A stretch of 43,842 nt of DNA from Collinsella aerofaciens (GTDB lineage: Bacteria > Actinomycetota > Coriobacteriia > Coriobacteriales > Coriobacteriaceae), in assembly GCF_009876115.1 (NCBI RefSeq), contig NZ_WWSY01000016.1:1-43842 (forward strand), given 5' to 3'. Within the stretch, counting starts at the first letter, position 1, and every line of letters begins with the position of its first letter. Shown here piece by piece: positions 16,101 to 24,730 of the stretch. The notes beneath the pieces were generated by a model, which saw only the letters and a program-made list of their open reading frames with translations, was not told where the DNA came from and ran no database searches. The position numbers were made by a program, and so were the translations under genes.

Positions 16101-16800
16101 CGTCGGTGAGCGCCAGCTCACGGCAGGGGAAAATCTCGATACTGTCCTCGTTGCCGATGGTCTGGCCCGTTGAACTCACCATGCGGCGGATGCGGTCGAT
16201 CTCGTCGCCAAAGAACTCAATGCGCACGGGCGCCTTTTCCTGCGCGGGAAACACCTCGACGGTGTCGCCGTGCGCACGGAACAGACCGGGCGCGTCGGCG
16301 GTGCCGGCATTCGTGTAGCCCATGCCCACCAGGCGCTGCGGCACCTCGTCAAAAGGGATCTCCTCGCCCACGGCGAAGATCGTGGACTCCCAGTAACGGC
16401 TCTCGACCGGCGGCACGCAGCGCAGCAGCGCGCGAGCCGAGGCGACCATGATGCAGTTGTCCCCGCGTACGATGCGTCCGAGCGCCTCGCAGCGCTGGGC
16501 CACCACGGCGTCGTCGGGCGCCTGTTCGCGCCAAGGGTAGTCCTTACGCTCGGGAAAACGGCACACGTGTGCCAGGCCCACATAAGCGGCAAGGCTGCGC
16601 GCGGCGCGATCGGCCGCGTCCTCGCCGCTCACAATGTAGACCGTGGGGCGCGGACGGCGCGCAAACTGGGCTGCCGCCATAAGCGTGCGACCCGACTGCG
16701 ACACGGCCAGCGTCACGTCCTCGCCGGCATCGAGTCCGGCCTCGACGGTCTGCAGCGCCTCGGCAGTGTAGAGCTGCGCGGCTATACGGTGAATGAGCAT
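13168..16800 (-). CDS. mfd: Transcription-repair coupling factor Mfd
   Basis: The 1210-residue protein has the full Mfd layout. A UvrB-like N-terminal region comes first. The RNA-polymerase-interacting domain follows (FKPGDYVVHATHGIALF, near residue 540). Then comes the SF2 translocase, with Walker A CGDVGFGKTEVALRA near 690, the DEEQ box IIDEEQRFGVQHKEQ near 785 and motif VI QLKGRVGRS, and finally the C-terminal autoinhibitory domain. Mfd displaces RNA polymerase stalled at lesions and recruits UvrA. The start is the ATG behind GGAGGAACAGC. A Gly/Ala-rich insert (about residues 455-485) and a Gly-rich stretch near the C-terminus are probably lineage-specific linkers. An antisense ORF of 762 codons is only a shadow of high-GC coding. 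Confidence 0.97.
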   Translation of the reverse strand: MLIHRIAAQLYTAEALQTVEAGLDAGEDVTLAVSQSGRTLMAAAQFARRPRPTVYIVSGEDAADRAARSLAAYVGLAHVCRFPERKDYPWREQAPDDAVVAQRCEALGRIVRGDNCIMVASARALLRCVPPVESRYWESTIFAVGEEIPFDEVPQRLVGMGYTNAGTADAPGLFRAHGDTVEVFPAQEKAPVRIEFFGDEIDRIRRMVSSTGQTIGNEDSIEIFPCRELALTDEAVHNMHVALYRASQDDSKLAALLEMVDARIVTPELDRFLPVMYGQTVSPLSHVSGKALVVLSEPRSLFDDCLRAYEDIETRAGEAGVDRLDGLYVRAQQLDFGAQQRLNYVSLIRAGGAVTAELKIEQPAIAGSDNRFMTRIQEVVGKRYACVFAIPDRGARESMELTFGDEGITFEESLTAAPENAGVIGDHVRVAAADSADRAARQEAHASIRERKADALNARSLEAGAAQAAAGAAVPTISRGRVTFVDAALPQGVVVPDANLAVFSIADLNARMDANRARSRRKVDITQITFPFKPGDYVVHATHGIALFSEIARQEVGGKERDYFLLEYADGDKLYVPLEQVDRITRYVGPDGDKPRLTRLNTADWTRATNKARKNAKKLAFDLVDLYTRRSSITGIACPPDTPEQIEMEQSFPYDETRDQLEAIADIKADMEAPKPMDRLLCGDVGFGKTEVALRAAFKCVDSGRQVMVLCPTTILAQQHYETFFERFAPFGLEVEVLSRFRTPAQQKRALKAFAEGMIDVLIGTHRLLSADVNPKNLGLVIIDEEQRFGVQHKEQLKNLREQIDVLTLSATPIPRTMQMAMSGVRDMSLITTPPTGRRPVIVHVGEYDPDVVSAAIRLEVGRGGQVYYVSNRVKTIDDAVARVHEAAPEARVGVAHGKMSPREVEDVMIEFATKKIDVLIATTIVESGIDNATANTLIIEDSQRLGLAQLYQLKGRVGRSATQAYAYFMFPGELPLTEEATARLTALSEFQDLGSGMRIAMRDLEIRGAGSLMGAEQHGNLSSVGFDLFTQMLGQAVAEARGDDDAGVEAASVGINLPADYFLSEEYLPAVDQRVLVYRKLAAAEDLESIDEVQEETEAAHGELPLAGLNLFNRARIRIRGERLGLESVTLSGGRITFLGVDVPKKVAYELKTRYGAVNFPKSRKLSVPYKAGAGAGSGLGRGLDANDGTGPVAAALMLLQQLGASDDD

Positions 16801-16824
16801 GCTGTTCCTCCGGCATTGCAACGC

Positions 16825-16852
16825 CAAAAGCCCGCCGGGGCAAGCTCGGCGG
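16825..16852 (-). terminator. Hairpin between the ATP-grasp gene and mfd
   Basis: On the minus strand CCCGCCGAGCTTGCCCCGGC forms most of a hairpin closed by GGG and followed by CTTTT. It lies just before the mfd ribosome site and probably ends upstream transcription. Confidence 0.65.
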
Positions 16853-16898
16853 GTCGTACGTCAAAAATCATTGCCTGTCATGGTAGCGCATGGAGAGG

Positions 16899-16943
16899 AC
16901 TCCTGCTCAAGCGTACGCCCAGCCCCGCAACAAAAACGCCAGA
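16899..16943. repeat. 45-bp direct repeat, copy 1
   Basis: This copy matches 18612-18656 at 44 of 45 positions (the last 39 are identical). It contains GCGTACGCCCAGCCCCGC and GCAACAAAAACGCCAGA. The two copies bracket a 1.7-kb segment whose only gene is the ATP-grasp protein. Here only the 3' half of a terminator is present (CTGGCG and T-run on the minus strand) without its partner arm. Confidence 0.85.
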
Positions 16944-17023
16944 TAGAACTGGACTCACCGGCTTCGCCAAAATCTCCCCGTCACGTCGAACGCCGCAACC
17001 ACGGAAGGTGCCCCAAGAAACGG

Positions 17024-18490
17024 CTATTCCTCAAAAAAGCTCGCAACGTTTAAACGGCTCGTCCACTCTCCTATGGTGTTGGCAAAGCCGACGCGTGTGT
17101 ACACGCCCGCAAAACGGCCGCGATACAGGTACAGGCCTTCCATATTAGAAGCAGGCGCAAAACCAAGATCATCCACAAGTCCTTTGGGCGCCTCTCCTCG
17201 ATGCGGCCCATCGACAAGCGTTCCGCGCAAGCAGGGAGTCTGATACTGCTGAGCATACTCCTGTACAATCGCCCCAGCGGCCGCAGCGCGAGCTAGCACC
17301 TGGGACCATTCCTGTTCCGTGGCATCCAAACCAGCGACAACGCCAACCGCATTGTAGCCGCCGCACGGCTTGACGATCCATCGGTCCTTTTCGGCAAATC
17401 TCGACAACTGGGTGCTTTCGTCCAAAATCTCGGTATAGGGCACATGCTCCCGTACAAACGATTGCTCCTCCGGGCTCAACAAGGACTGACCGGCCCGAGA
17501 CCACAAAAACGCAAATACGGTCTTAGTCGCACACGGCCACGTTCTAAAACCACCGACGATGCATGCAAGCCCTTCTTGGGCAGCCTCGATTAAGGCCGAG
17601 CGTCCGTCGCACGGCTTATTCCACAGCTCGCCGGTCACCGCGCGCCGCCAGACGCAATCAATAGGACCAGCGGCATCGCACAGGCACCTAGCACCGCTTT
17701 CGCCTTCGCCAATCCGCAGGTCGCGCACATCCGCAAAGCGTGCGACTACACCCCGCCGCCTCATAAGGTCGACAAAATGAGCCGCATCTTCCAAGTCGAT
17801 GCTTTCCGAATAGTCGACGATTGCCACCGAAGCGGGACATTTCTTTGATTGCGGTGCATAGAGCCCCTCGTCAACGCGGGCCCCGTCGTCCGATCGTGCG
17901 CTATCCTCGGTGCGGCGAGGATGGGCCAACTTCCACTCTGCATAGGTCTCAAACAATGCATCTATCCAACTACCGCACAAATCGTACTGCCGAAAGCCGG
18001 GGTAGTCGGATGCAAACTCCTCAAAGGAAGGCGTCATTCGCACTGCCTGACAGACCGCATCGGTTACTACCATTCCAGCACTGCCGTCGGTATTGAGCTC
18101 GCAAAACGTATACGAACCGGTGTCCTCGTCAAGAAAGATATCAACACGCGCAAGGGGAATCTGGCAATCATAGCCGGCATCCATAGCGCACAGGTCAGCA
18201 AAAGCCTGATCTATGCGAAACCACGCACGCACGGACGCATCGGAGCAAAACGCCCGCGTCACCTTGTCCATGATGCCGTACATACGCTCGGCGGCCTCTT
18301 TAAGAAGCGACGTCATGTTCTTGTCGAATATCTTTGGCGTCAGAGCCCAGGGCGCAGGATCGCCGTGGTAGAGCGCATGGGTTTGAGACAAGTGCTCGTC
18401 GCCTTTGCGACGACCAGGCAGGTCACCTTCGCGCTTGCGCACGATGCGCTCAAAATAATCTTCAAGCTCTCGCGTCTTCAATGTTGCCAC
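17024..18490 (-). CDS. Circularly permuted ATP-grasp protein, glutathionylspermidine synthase-like
   Basis: This 488-residue protein resembles the glutathionylspermidine synthase-type ATP-grasp fold. FLDEDTGSYTFCELNTDGSAGM (near 125-145) has the acidic and Asn metal/ATP ligands of that family. RWIVKPCGGYNAVGVV (near 370) gives the nucleotide-binding lysine and loop. Such enzymes ligate an amine to a carboxylate with ATP; the substrate is unknown. The peptidase half of bifunctional Gsp synthetases is absent. I prefer a GTG start preceded by GGAGGGCAAC; the ATG four codons upstream has no ribosome site. The gene lies between two 45-bp direct repeats and its codons look less GC-rich than those of its neighbours, so it may be acquired. 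Confidence 0.72.
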   Translation of the reverse strand: MATLKTRELEDYFERIVRKREGDLPGRRKGDEHLSQTHALYHGDPAPWALTPKIFDKNMTSLLKEAAERMYGIMDKVTRAFCSDASVRAWFRIDQAFADLCAMDAGYDCQIPLARVDIFLDEDTGSYTFCELNTDGSAGMVVTDAVCQAVRMTPSFEEFASDYPGFRQYDLCGSWIDALFETYAEWKLAHPRRTEDSARSDDGARVDEGLYAPQSKKCPASVAIVDYSESIDLEDAAHFVDLMRRRGVVARFADVRDLRIGEGESGARCLCDAAGPIDCVWRRAVTGELWNKPCDGRSALIEAAQEGLACIVGGFRTWPCATKTVFAFLWSRAGQSLLSPEEQSFVREHVPYTEILDESTQLSRFAEKDRWIVKPCGGYNAVGVVAGLDATEQEWSQVLARAAAAGAIVQEYAQQYQTPCLRGTLVDGPHRGEAPKGLVDDLGFAPASNMEGLYLYRGRFAGVYTRVGFANTIGEWTSRLNVASFFEE

Positions 18491-18611
18491 GTTGCCCTCC
18501 ATTGCTTGTTTTTTTGCTCATGCTACGCCAGCACGCCACGACTTCGGCACGCTTGAATAGCCTTCTAAATTAGCAACACATTTTTGCATGAGGCAGCGGG
18601 AGGCAACATAT

Positions 18612-18656
18612 ACTCCAGCTCAAGCGTACGCCCAGCCCCGCAACAAAAACGCCAGA
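18612..18656. repeat. 45-bp direct repeat, copy 2
   Basis: This copy pairs with 16899-16943. It overlaps the 3' arm and T-run of the terminator of the zinc-ribbon gene, so it is probably the ancestral copy and the one near mfd the duplicate. Confidence 0.85.
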
Positions 18657-18674
18657 CGGACGAGCCGCCTGGCG
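18645..18674 (-). terminator. Terminator of the zinc-ribbon gene
   Basis: On the minus strand CGCCAG (18669-18674) pairs with CTGGCG (18650-18655), with an inner CGG/CCG, followed by TTTTTG. It lies about 30 bp after the stop codon. Confidence 0.8.
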
Positions 18675-18702
18675 TGATGGAGACAAATTCTAATTCCGAA
18701 AT

Positions 18703-19794
18703 CTAGTCGTAATTAATGCTTTGCAGGGCGAAGGCAGGAGCACCGTCACCGGCGGCGACCTTTACCACGGCAGTTCCGGACATCGCAGACGTAGAGTCGA
18801 CTCCAATCGTCGCCTTCAGCTGATCGGCAGGCAGCCCGTAAACGCTCTCGGGGACATCCGAGACCAGCGGGGATGGGCCACCGTTATAGCTCTGCGCAAC
18901 ATATGCCTCAAATGTCAGGCGGTACGTGTTGTTTCCAAGGTCCTCCGCCGCTGTAACGATTGCCGGAACGGCTATTTTCGCAACCCCGTGTTCTTCGTTG
19001 AAATACAGGTATCCGTCTTGGACCGTAGCCCTCGTCCCAAGCGCCTGAATAACTTCGTCGTACTTCCCCTCATTGTCATCAAACTGCATTTCGTCATCGG
19101 AAAGCGTCATTCCAAAAAGGCGATTCATTTCGCTATGTACGGCATCTATCGCGATTTTAAACCCGTATCTTTTCCCGCCGATGTCGCTTCCCCGCTCTAC
19201 GCGCTTTGAGCCGTTGTCAAGAAAATGGTTAAAGATGAAAAACGTCATGTCGCGTTGCTCTTCTGCAGACAAGCCATCCGTTACGTCAAACAGCGAACTC
19301 GGGTCATTCTTGTTGTAGCCAAAGTCCTCCTCCGTAAAGTTCGACAGGAACAGGTTCGCGGCGGCATAGGTTGCCTGGTCGTTGAGGTCGACTTTTACGC
19401 TGCTGCCGGTCTGCTCAGGCTCATCCGCCTCATCCTCGTCGGCGGCAGGCTTCTTCTTGGCGCTTCCCTCGTCCTTGTGCTCGGCCGAACCCTCGTCGGA
19501 CCCAAGCGCCGTAATCTGCGATGAGCCACCCTGCCCAAGCGGGCCCAGCACGCCGGTCAGTGCCAGCGCAGCGCCACCGGCCACCAGCACGCCTGCCACA
19601 CATATGCCGATAATCACCGCTCGCTTATGCGATTTCTTTTGTACGGCACCCTGCACGGGAGGCATCCCTGCCGCCGACATCGGTGCGGGCTCAGCAGGCG
19701 CGGCCGCCGGAGAAGCGGCGCCCACACGCGCCCCGCAGTTCGTGCAAAAATCGGTTCCGTCGGGTATCTCGGAGCCACACTTGGTGCAAAACAT
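18703..19794 (-). CDS. Zinc-ribbon, single-pass membrane protein of unknown function
   Basis: The 363-residue protein starts MFCTKCGSEIPDG, with a zinc ribbon on Cys3, Cys6, Cys17 and Cys20. An Ala/Pro-rich linker follows, then one membrane helix (AVIIGICVAGVLVAGGAALAL, about 62-82). Next comes a charged Lys/Glu/Asp linker (about 95-130), then a probably extracytoplasmic domain of about 230 residues (FLSNFTEEDFGY to the end). The layout suggests a cytoplasmic metal-binding head and an external sensing or binding domain. Similar zinc-ribbon membrane proteins are common in gut actinobacteria and Firmicutes, without a known role. I set the start at MFCTKCG, because the codons before it lack a ribosome site and the zinc ribbon normally begins the protein. 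Confidence 0.75.
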   Translation of the reverse strand: MFCTKCGSEIPDGTDFCTNCGARVGAASPAAAPAEPAPMSAAGMPPVQGAVQKKSHKRAVIIGICVAGVLVAGGAALALTGVLGPLGQGGSSQITALGSDEGSAEHKDEGSAKKKPAADEDEADEPEQTGSSVKVDLNDQATYAAANLFLSNFTEEDFGYNKNDPSSLFDVTDGLSAEEQRDMTFFIFNHFLDNGSKRVERGSDIGGKRYGFKIAIDAVHSEMNRLFGMTLSDDEMQFDDNEGKYDEVIQALGTRATVQDGYLYFNEEHGVAKIAVPAIVTAAEDLGNNTYRLTFEAYVAQSYNGGPSPLVSDVPESVYGLPADQLKATIGVDSTSAMSGTAVVKVAAGDGAPAFALQSINYD

Positions 19795-19912
19795 ATTCGG
19801 ACATCCCCTCACAACAAACGGCATCTGTCGCCATCATATTGAGCCTTCGCAGCCCAAATGTGTTGCGCAACATTGGCCAAAGCCTTCGGACGCCGGCAAA
19901 ACGTGCCGAGCC

Positions 19913-20578
19913 CTACCCCGTCACGCGCACGCTGGGGCACAAATCCGCCAGCGGGCACTCGTCGCACTTGGGCTTACGGGCATCGCAAATCTCGCGGCCA
20001 AAGGTGATCCACTGGTGATTGACCGACTCCCAATACTCGTGCGGCAAGATCTTGAGCAAATCCTGCTCGGTCTTGAGCGGCTCTTTGGCGTGCGTCTTGG
20101 GACTCAGCATCAGGCGGTGCGCGATGCGGTTGACGTGCGTATCGACCGCGATGCCCTCAACAATGCCAAATCCCACGTTGAGCACGATGTTCGCCGTTTT
20201 GCGTCCCACGCCCGGCAACTTGACGAGTTCCTTCATGTCGGCCGGCACCTCGCCGCCGTAATCGGCGACGATCATTTGCGCGGCCTCCACGGCGTGTTTG
20301 GCTTTGCTCTTATAGAAGCCGAGCGACTTGATGGTCTCGGCCACATCGGCCACACTTGCCCCGGCCATGGCCTCGGGCGTGGGCCACTGGGCAAACAGCC
20401 GCGGCGTCACCTTGTTGACCTGTGCATCGGTCGTTTGAGCCGAGAGTAGCACTGCAATCAGCAGGCGAAAAGGATTCTCGTGATCCAAAAAACACTCGAC
20501 CGGGCCATAGCGACGGTTGAGGCGCTCGCACACCTCAACGGCGCGCTCGCGTTTGGCGGCATTGGTCTCGCGTGGCAT
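19913..20578 (-). CDS. nth: Endonuclease III (DNA glycosylase/AP lyase)
   Basis: The 221-residue base-excision repair enzyme removes oxidised pyrimidines and cleaves the abasic site. The helix-hairpin-helix LPGVGRKTAN carries the catalytic Lys127. Asp146 in AVDTHVNR is the second catalytic residue. Cys198, Cys205, Cys208 and Cys214 (C-x6-C-x2-C-x5-C) bind the 4Fe-4S cluster. Length is typical. The start follows GAGGAGTCGTT; the upstream in-frame ATG is weaker. It lies on the same strand as the ABC exporter, 63 bp downstream of it. Confidence 0.96.
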   Translation of the reverse strand: MPRETNAAKRERAVEVCERLNRRYGPVECFLDHENPFRLLIAVLLSAQTTDAQVNKVTPRLFAQWPTPEAMAGASVADVAETIKSLGFYKSKAKHAVEAAQMIVADYGGEVPADMKELVKLPGVGRKTANIVLNVGFGIVEGIAVDTHVNRIAHRLMLSPKTHAKEPLKTEQDLLKILPHEYWESVNHQWITFGREICDARKPKCDECPLADLCPSVRVTG

Positions 20579-20641
20579 AACGACTCCTCGCTTCGGCGGC
20601 ATAACAAACCTATGGGCACAATTGTCCCACGTATGGGGTCT

Positions 20642-22444
20642 TTACGCCTCCAAAAATGCGCCGGTCTGGCGGCCCCACAGGCTTGCGTACTCGCCGCCTG
20701 CCTCGACAAGCTGCGCATGCGTACCGTCCTCGACAATCTCGCCGTCCGCCAGCACCACGATGCGGTCAAGCGCCGCCACGGTGGACAGGCGATGCGCTAC
20801 CACAATGGAGGTGCGACCGCGCATCAGGTTCTCGAGCGCCTCCTGCACCAGCGCCTCGGACTCGCTGTCCAAGGCAGACGTCGCCTCGTCGAGCACCAGG
20901 ATCGGCGCGTCAGCGAGGATAGCGCGGGCGATGGCCACGCGCTGGCGTTGGCCGCCCGAAAGCTTAACGCCGCGCTCGCCCACCATGGTGTCAAAGCCAC
21001 GGGGCAGGCGGTCGATAAACTCCAGGGCATTGGCCAGACGCGCAGCCTCGCGGATCTGCTCGTCGGTGGCGTCGGGACGGCCGTAGGCGATATTCTCGCG
21101 AATGGAGCGGTGAAACAGCAGCGCCTCCTGTGGCACGTAGGCAACCTGGCGGCGCAGGCTCTGCTGCGTGCAGTGCGAGACGTCTTGGCCGTCCACGAGC
21201 ACGCGGCCGCCCTGTACATCGTCCAGGCGCAGCAACAACTTGGTGAGCGTCGTCTTGCCCGAGCCCGATTTGCCCACCAGGCCCACGCGCTGGCCCGCCG
21301 GCACATGGAGCGTCAGGTCGTCGAACACGCTCTCGCCCGCCGCGGCGTCACGGTATGCAAAGCTCAGGTGCTCAAAATCAATCGCGCCCTCACGCACCTT
21401 GAGCTCTGGGGCATTCGCGTCGTCTGCCACCAGACGCGGCTCGTCCAGCACGCGCGTCATCTCGGCCGCATCGCCCAGCGCGCGGTTGATGCGCTGCATC
21501 ATGGAGCTCACGTAGTTCAGACGCATGGTGAGGTTGTACGTATAGGTAAAGATCATGACGAGCGCGCCGGCAGAGATGCCAAACCACGCGTTGCCGCCCG
21601 CCACGAACACACTCACCACGGCCATGGTGATGACGATAAGGCCCGAGGTCGTAAAGTTGCGCTGCATCATGGCGTGCATCGATACCGTTTCGGCATCGCG
21701 CGCGGCGCGGTCGGCGGTATCGAATAGGTCGCGCTCAAAGTCCTCGCGCCCGCAGGTCTTGACGGCCAGAATGTTCGTAACCGCGTCGGACAGTACGCCC
21801 GACAGCTTGTTCTGCGCGGCGGACGTCGCGGCCGAAAGCGGCATAATGCGCTTGTACATAAGCCAGACAAACGCGATGTAGACGGCCATGATACCCACCA
21901 GGATCACGGTAAATGTGGGCACCACCGGGGCGAGCGCCGCCACCGTGCAGATGATCGAGGTGATGGTGGGGATGAGCGAATACACCGTCACGTCCACCAA
22001 GCCCGTGTAGCCGCTCATAAAACGGCTCGTCTGACTCACGAGCGATCCACCAAAGCGGCTGGTGTGGAACGTCATGGACTGGTTGGAGAGCGTGTCAAAG
22101 CACAGGCGCGCCAGATGGTAGTTGCCCGCGATCTCGAGCTTGTAGACGGTGTAGTCTTGCAGTTTGGAGAGGATCTGACCCATCAGGTTCACAAGCACGA
22201 GCGCCAGGATGTAAGGGCCAAAGACTTCGAATACTTGATCGCCCGCCACGGGGCCCGCTTGGACGCGATCGACGATGAGGGCCATCACATAGGTGTTGGC
22301 AAACGTGAGCAAAAAGATGTAGCCCGCCGACGAGAACACCGAAAGAAAGACGATCAGCGGCTGCGTGCGCGTGACATCCCAAAAACGCCGCAGCGTGCGG
22401 CGCACGGTGGAGCGCTTGAGCGGGCTGGTGCTTCTCTGAGACAT
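20642..22444 (-). CDS. ABC exporter, fused permease and ATPase
   Basis: This 600-residue half-transporter has a six-helix membrane domain (about 25-320) and a nucleotide-binding domain (about 350-590). The latter shows Walker A GLVGKSGSGKTTL, Q-loop AYVPQEALLF, signature VKLSGGQRQRVAIARAI, Walker B ILVLDEATSALD and H-loop VVAHRLST. It exports lipids, peptides or drugs as a homodimer, or as a heterodimer with a partner. No second ABC half-transporter gene is adjacent, so a homodimer is likely. The ATG behind AAAGGAAGCCC begins MSQRSTSPLKR, followed by a basic cytoplasmic N-terminus. The substrate cannot be inferred. Confidence 0.93.
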   Translation of the reverse strand: MSQRSTSPLKRSTVRRTLRRFWDVTRTQPLIVFLSVFSSAGYIFLLTFANTYVMALIVDRVQAGPVAGDQVFEVFGPYILALVLVNLMGQILSKLQDYTVYKLEIAGNYHLARLCFDTLSNQSMTFHTSRFGGSLVSQTSRFMSGYTGLVDVTVYSLIPTITSIICTVAALAPVVPTFTVILVGIMAVYIAFVWLMYKRIMPLSAATSAAQNKLSGVLSDAVTNILAVKTCGREDFERDLFDTADRAARDAETVSMHAMMQRNFTTSGLIVITMAVVSVFVAGGNAWFGISAGALVMIFTYTYNLTMRLNYVSSMMQRINRALGDAAEMTRVLDEPRLVADDANAPELKVREGAIDFEHLSFAYRDAAAGESVFDDLTLHVPAGQRVGLVGKSGSGKTTLTKLLLRLDDVQGGRVLVDGQDVSHCTQQSLRRQVAYVPQEALLFHRSIRENIAYGRPDATDEQIREAARLANALEFIDRLPRGFDTMVGERGVKLSGGQRQRVAIARAILADAPILVLDEATSALDSESEALVQEALENLMRGRTSIVVAHRLSTVAALDRIVVLADGEIVEDGTHAQLVEAGGEYASLWGRQTGAFLEA

Positions 22445-22569
22445 GGGCTTCCTTTCGCATCTGATAGGGCGAAACGCCATTGTTGCACATTGAAGCGCAC
22501 TCCAGGCAAGCACGATGCGAAAAGCGTCCGCGCCCCGCGTTTACGCCGGCACCCCGCCGTCCGTTGCGG

Positions 22570-23925
22570 CTAGTCCTCGTCTTCCTGGCCTGCGAGGAAG
22601 TCTGCGGACTCCAAGTCCAAAATCTCGTCGGCTTCCCGCGCGTCTTCCAGCGCATCGATATCCTTGAGCTTGCGCTCCATAACGTTGGTGCGCGTGGTGA
22701 TAATGCCCTCGACCGTTTTACCCGCGGTCTCGATCTGCTGCTGGGCGCGGCGCAGTGCCTTTTGATAGCGTGGCAGTTCGGCCTTGACGGCGGAAAGCAC
22801 GCGCAGCACGTCATCGGTGCGTTTTTGCAACTTAAACGTCTGGTAGCTCATCTGCAGGCTGTTGAGAATGGCCGCCATGGTGCTGGGGCCGGCAACGTTG
22901 ACGTGATAGTCGCGGCCCAGGGTCTCGATAAGCCCGGGGCGGCTGACGACCTCGGCATACAGGCCCTCAAACGGCACGAACATAATGCCAAAATTGGTCG
23001 TCGCGGGCACGCTCAGGTACTTTTCGCAGATATCCTTGGCCTCGCGCTTTACCATGGCGTCAAGCGTCTTGCGCGCGGTGGCCACAGCCTCGGCATCACC
23101 CGACTCTTGCGCGTCGAGCAGGTGCTCGTACGCATCTCCGGGAAACTTGGAGTCGATCGGCAACAGCACGGGGTCGCCCTCGTCCACCGGCAGCTTGACG
23201 GCAAACTCAACCCGCTCCGAGGCACCGGGCTTGGTGGCGACGTTTTCCAGATACTGATCGGGTGTGAGGATATCCGCCAGAATCGCGCCCAACTGCACCT
23301 CGCCCAAAATGCCGCGCGCTTTTACATTGCCCAGCACGCGTTTGAGGTCGCCTACGCCGGTGGCAATGGATTGCATATCGCCCAAACCCTTGTACACAGC
23401 CTCGAGCTGGTCGCTCACCTGTTTAAACGATGCCGACAGGCGATCGTTGAGCGTGCGGGAGAGCTTCTCGTCCACCGTCGCGCGCATCTGATCGAGCTGC
23501 ACGTTGTTGTCCTTGCGGATGGCGCCCAGCTGGGCATCGACTGTCTCGCGTACTTTGTCCAGGCGGTGTTCAATGCCTTCGCGGTTGGCGCCCAGCTGCT
23601 GGGCCGTCTCGCGACGCAGGTCGTCCATGCGGTCGCCGGCCTGTGTGAACTCGCGCGCAATGGCCAGATAGCGTTGCTGCTCAACGGCCGCATCGGTTGT
23701 CTGCTGCTGCGCGATGGCATTTGCCGTGCGGCGGGTTTCGGACAGCGCGACGTTCAGGGTGTCGAGCGCGTTGTTGGCCTGCTCGAGCGCAGCCAACATC
23801 TCTGCCCCGCCATCGCCGCGCTCCCGCAGCTCGGCGCGAAGGCCCTTAAGCTGCAGGGCACAAGCCACAGCAACCCCCACCGCCACCAAGGCGATCACAA
23901 CAAGCACGATATCAATAGCAGACAT
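22570..23925 (-). CDS. rmuC: RmuC-family DNA recombination protein
   Basis: The 451-residue protein has an N-terminal membrane anchor (MSAIDIVLVVIALVAVGVAV), a long coiled coil (about 30-190) and the RmuC nuclease-like core (about 200-400). The core includes LGNVKARGILGEVQLGAILA, VLLPIDSKFPGDAYEHLLDA and IMFVPFEGLYAEVV. RmuC limits rearrangement between inverted repeats in E. coli, and it is interesting that this window is unusually rich in long inverted repeats. The gene ends 125 bp before the ABC exporter gene. The C-terminus is acidic and variable, as usual in the family. Confidence 0.93.
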   Translation of the reverse strand: MSAIDIVLVVIALVAVGVAVACALQLKGLRAELRERGDGGAEMLAALEQANNALDTLNVALSETRRTANAIAQQQTTDAAVEQQRYLAIAREFTQAGDRMDDLRRETAQQLGANREGIEHRLDKVRETVDAQLGAIRKDNNVQLDQMRATVDEKLSRTLNDRLSASFKQVSDQLEAVYKGLGDMQSIATGVGDLKRVLGNVKARGILGEVQLGAILADILTPDQYLENVATKPGASERVEFAVKLPVDEGDPVLLPIDSKFPGDAYEHLLDAQESGDAEAVATARKTLDAMVKREAKDICEKYLSVPATTNFGIMFVPFEGLYAEVVSRPGLIETLGRDYHVNVAGPSTMAAILNSLQMSYQTFKLQKRTDDVLRVLSAVKAELPRYQKALRRAQQQIETAGKTVEGIITTRTNVMERKLKDIDALEDAREADEILDLESADFLAGQEDED

Positions 23926-24048
23926 AGACTCCGCCCAACAAACTCAATCGACCACCGATCAAAACCGCGATCAATCTTACCCCGCCGCACGCACCGGGCG
24001 CTCCACGGCAATCGGGCAAATGGATTTTGGGCCACAGGCATCAAAACG

Positions 24049-24471
24049 TTAACTCTCCCAGCCGGCGCGGATGGTTGTTATGACATCGCCTAGGCGCTGG
24101 CCGAGGGCTGACAGATGTTGGAGGACTTCGTTGGGCGAGGCACCGTTGAGGATGCAGGTGAGCGCATACGAGACCAAGAAAATCGCCGCAAGTCCTAACG
24201 GAATGAGCACGATCATCGCTAACGCGCGCAGGCGCTGGCCCACGCGGCGACGACGCGTGCGGCGTTTGTCGAACGCAAGCTCCTGCGCATATGAATCTTG
24301 TTGTACGGAATAGTTCTCTGGCGCCGATTCGCCCGCAGGCGAAACCGCGGTCGCGGCATTTTGCGCAGGGGGTTGGGCGGCTACCCCTTGCATTTGCATC
24401 TCCATGAGCCGTTGCTGCTGACGCAACATACGCTCAGCTTGTTGCTGCGGAGTCTCAAGAAACAGGTCCAT
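24049..24471 (-). CDS. Small single-pass membrane protein, unknown
   Basis: I do not recognise this 140-residue protein. Residues 1-30 form a Gln/Met-rich amphipathic stretch, and residues 30-65 are low-complexity. A basic cluster (KRRTRRRRVGQRLR) then precedes one membrane helix (ALAMIVLIPLGLAAIFLVSY). A 40-residue tail with NEVLQHLSALGQRLGDVITT follows. The basic cluster predicts a cytoplasmic N-terminus. The ATG has a strong GAGGAGG site, which supports real translation. It lies upstream of rmuC on the same strand, with a 120-bp gap. Confidence 0.7.
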   Translation of the reverse strand: MDLFLETPQQQAERMLRQQQRLMEMQMQGVAAQPPAQNAATAVSPAGESAPENYSVQQDSYAQELAFDKRRTRRRRVGQRLRALAMIVLIPLGLAAIFLVSYALTCILNGASPNEVLQHLSALGQRLGDVITTIRAGWES

Positions 24472-24730
24472 GCTGGCCTCCTCAATCGGAGCATTCGGCG
24501 CTTACGCCCAGCATCCCGCACCGCCAAGGCCACGGCAACGCAATCCGTAGCAATAGCTGCAAAGTTTCTTGTTGACAAAAGCTGTCGAAAACCTCAACAA
24601 CTCTCCTACCAGCACTTTCTCTGAGCTTTTTTCGCCAGCAATCTTTTGCCTTTCTGCCCTTTCGCCAACCGACCAAAACCTAACCAAAAGCTTGACGGAA
24701 ATTGTGAAGACCGGGACCCCACACAAAAAC
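24472..24730. other. Intergenic region with promoter-like AT-rich DNA
   Basis: There is no supported ORF. On the minus strand an imperfect inverted repeat TTGTTGA...TCAACAA frames TTTTCGACAGCTTTTG (about 24571-24602). This could be a promoter or operator for the small membrane protein gene, whose start is 100 bp further on. Confidence 0.3.

Noticed and set aside
16899..18656. Integrative element with att sites
   Set aside because: No integrase, excisionase or transposase is encoded between the repeats; only the ATP-grasp gene is present, so I report a bracketed gene and not an integrative element.
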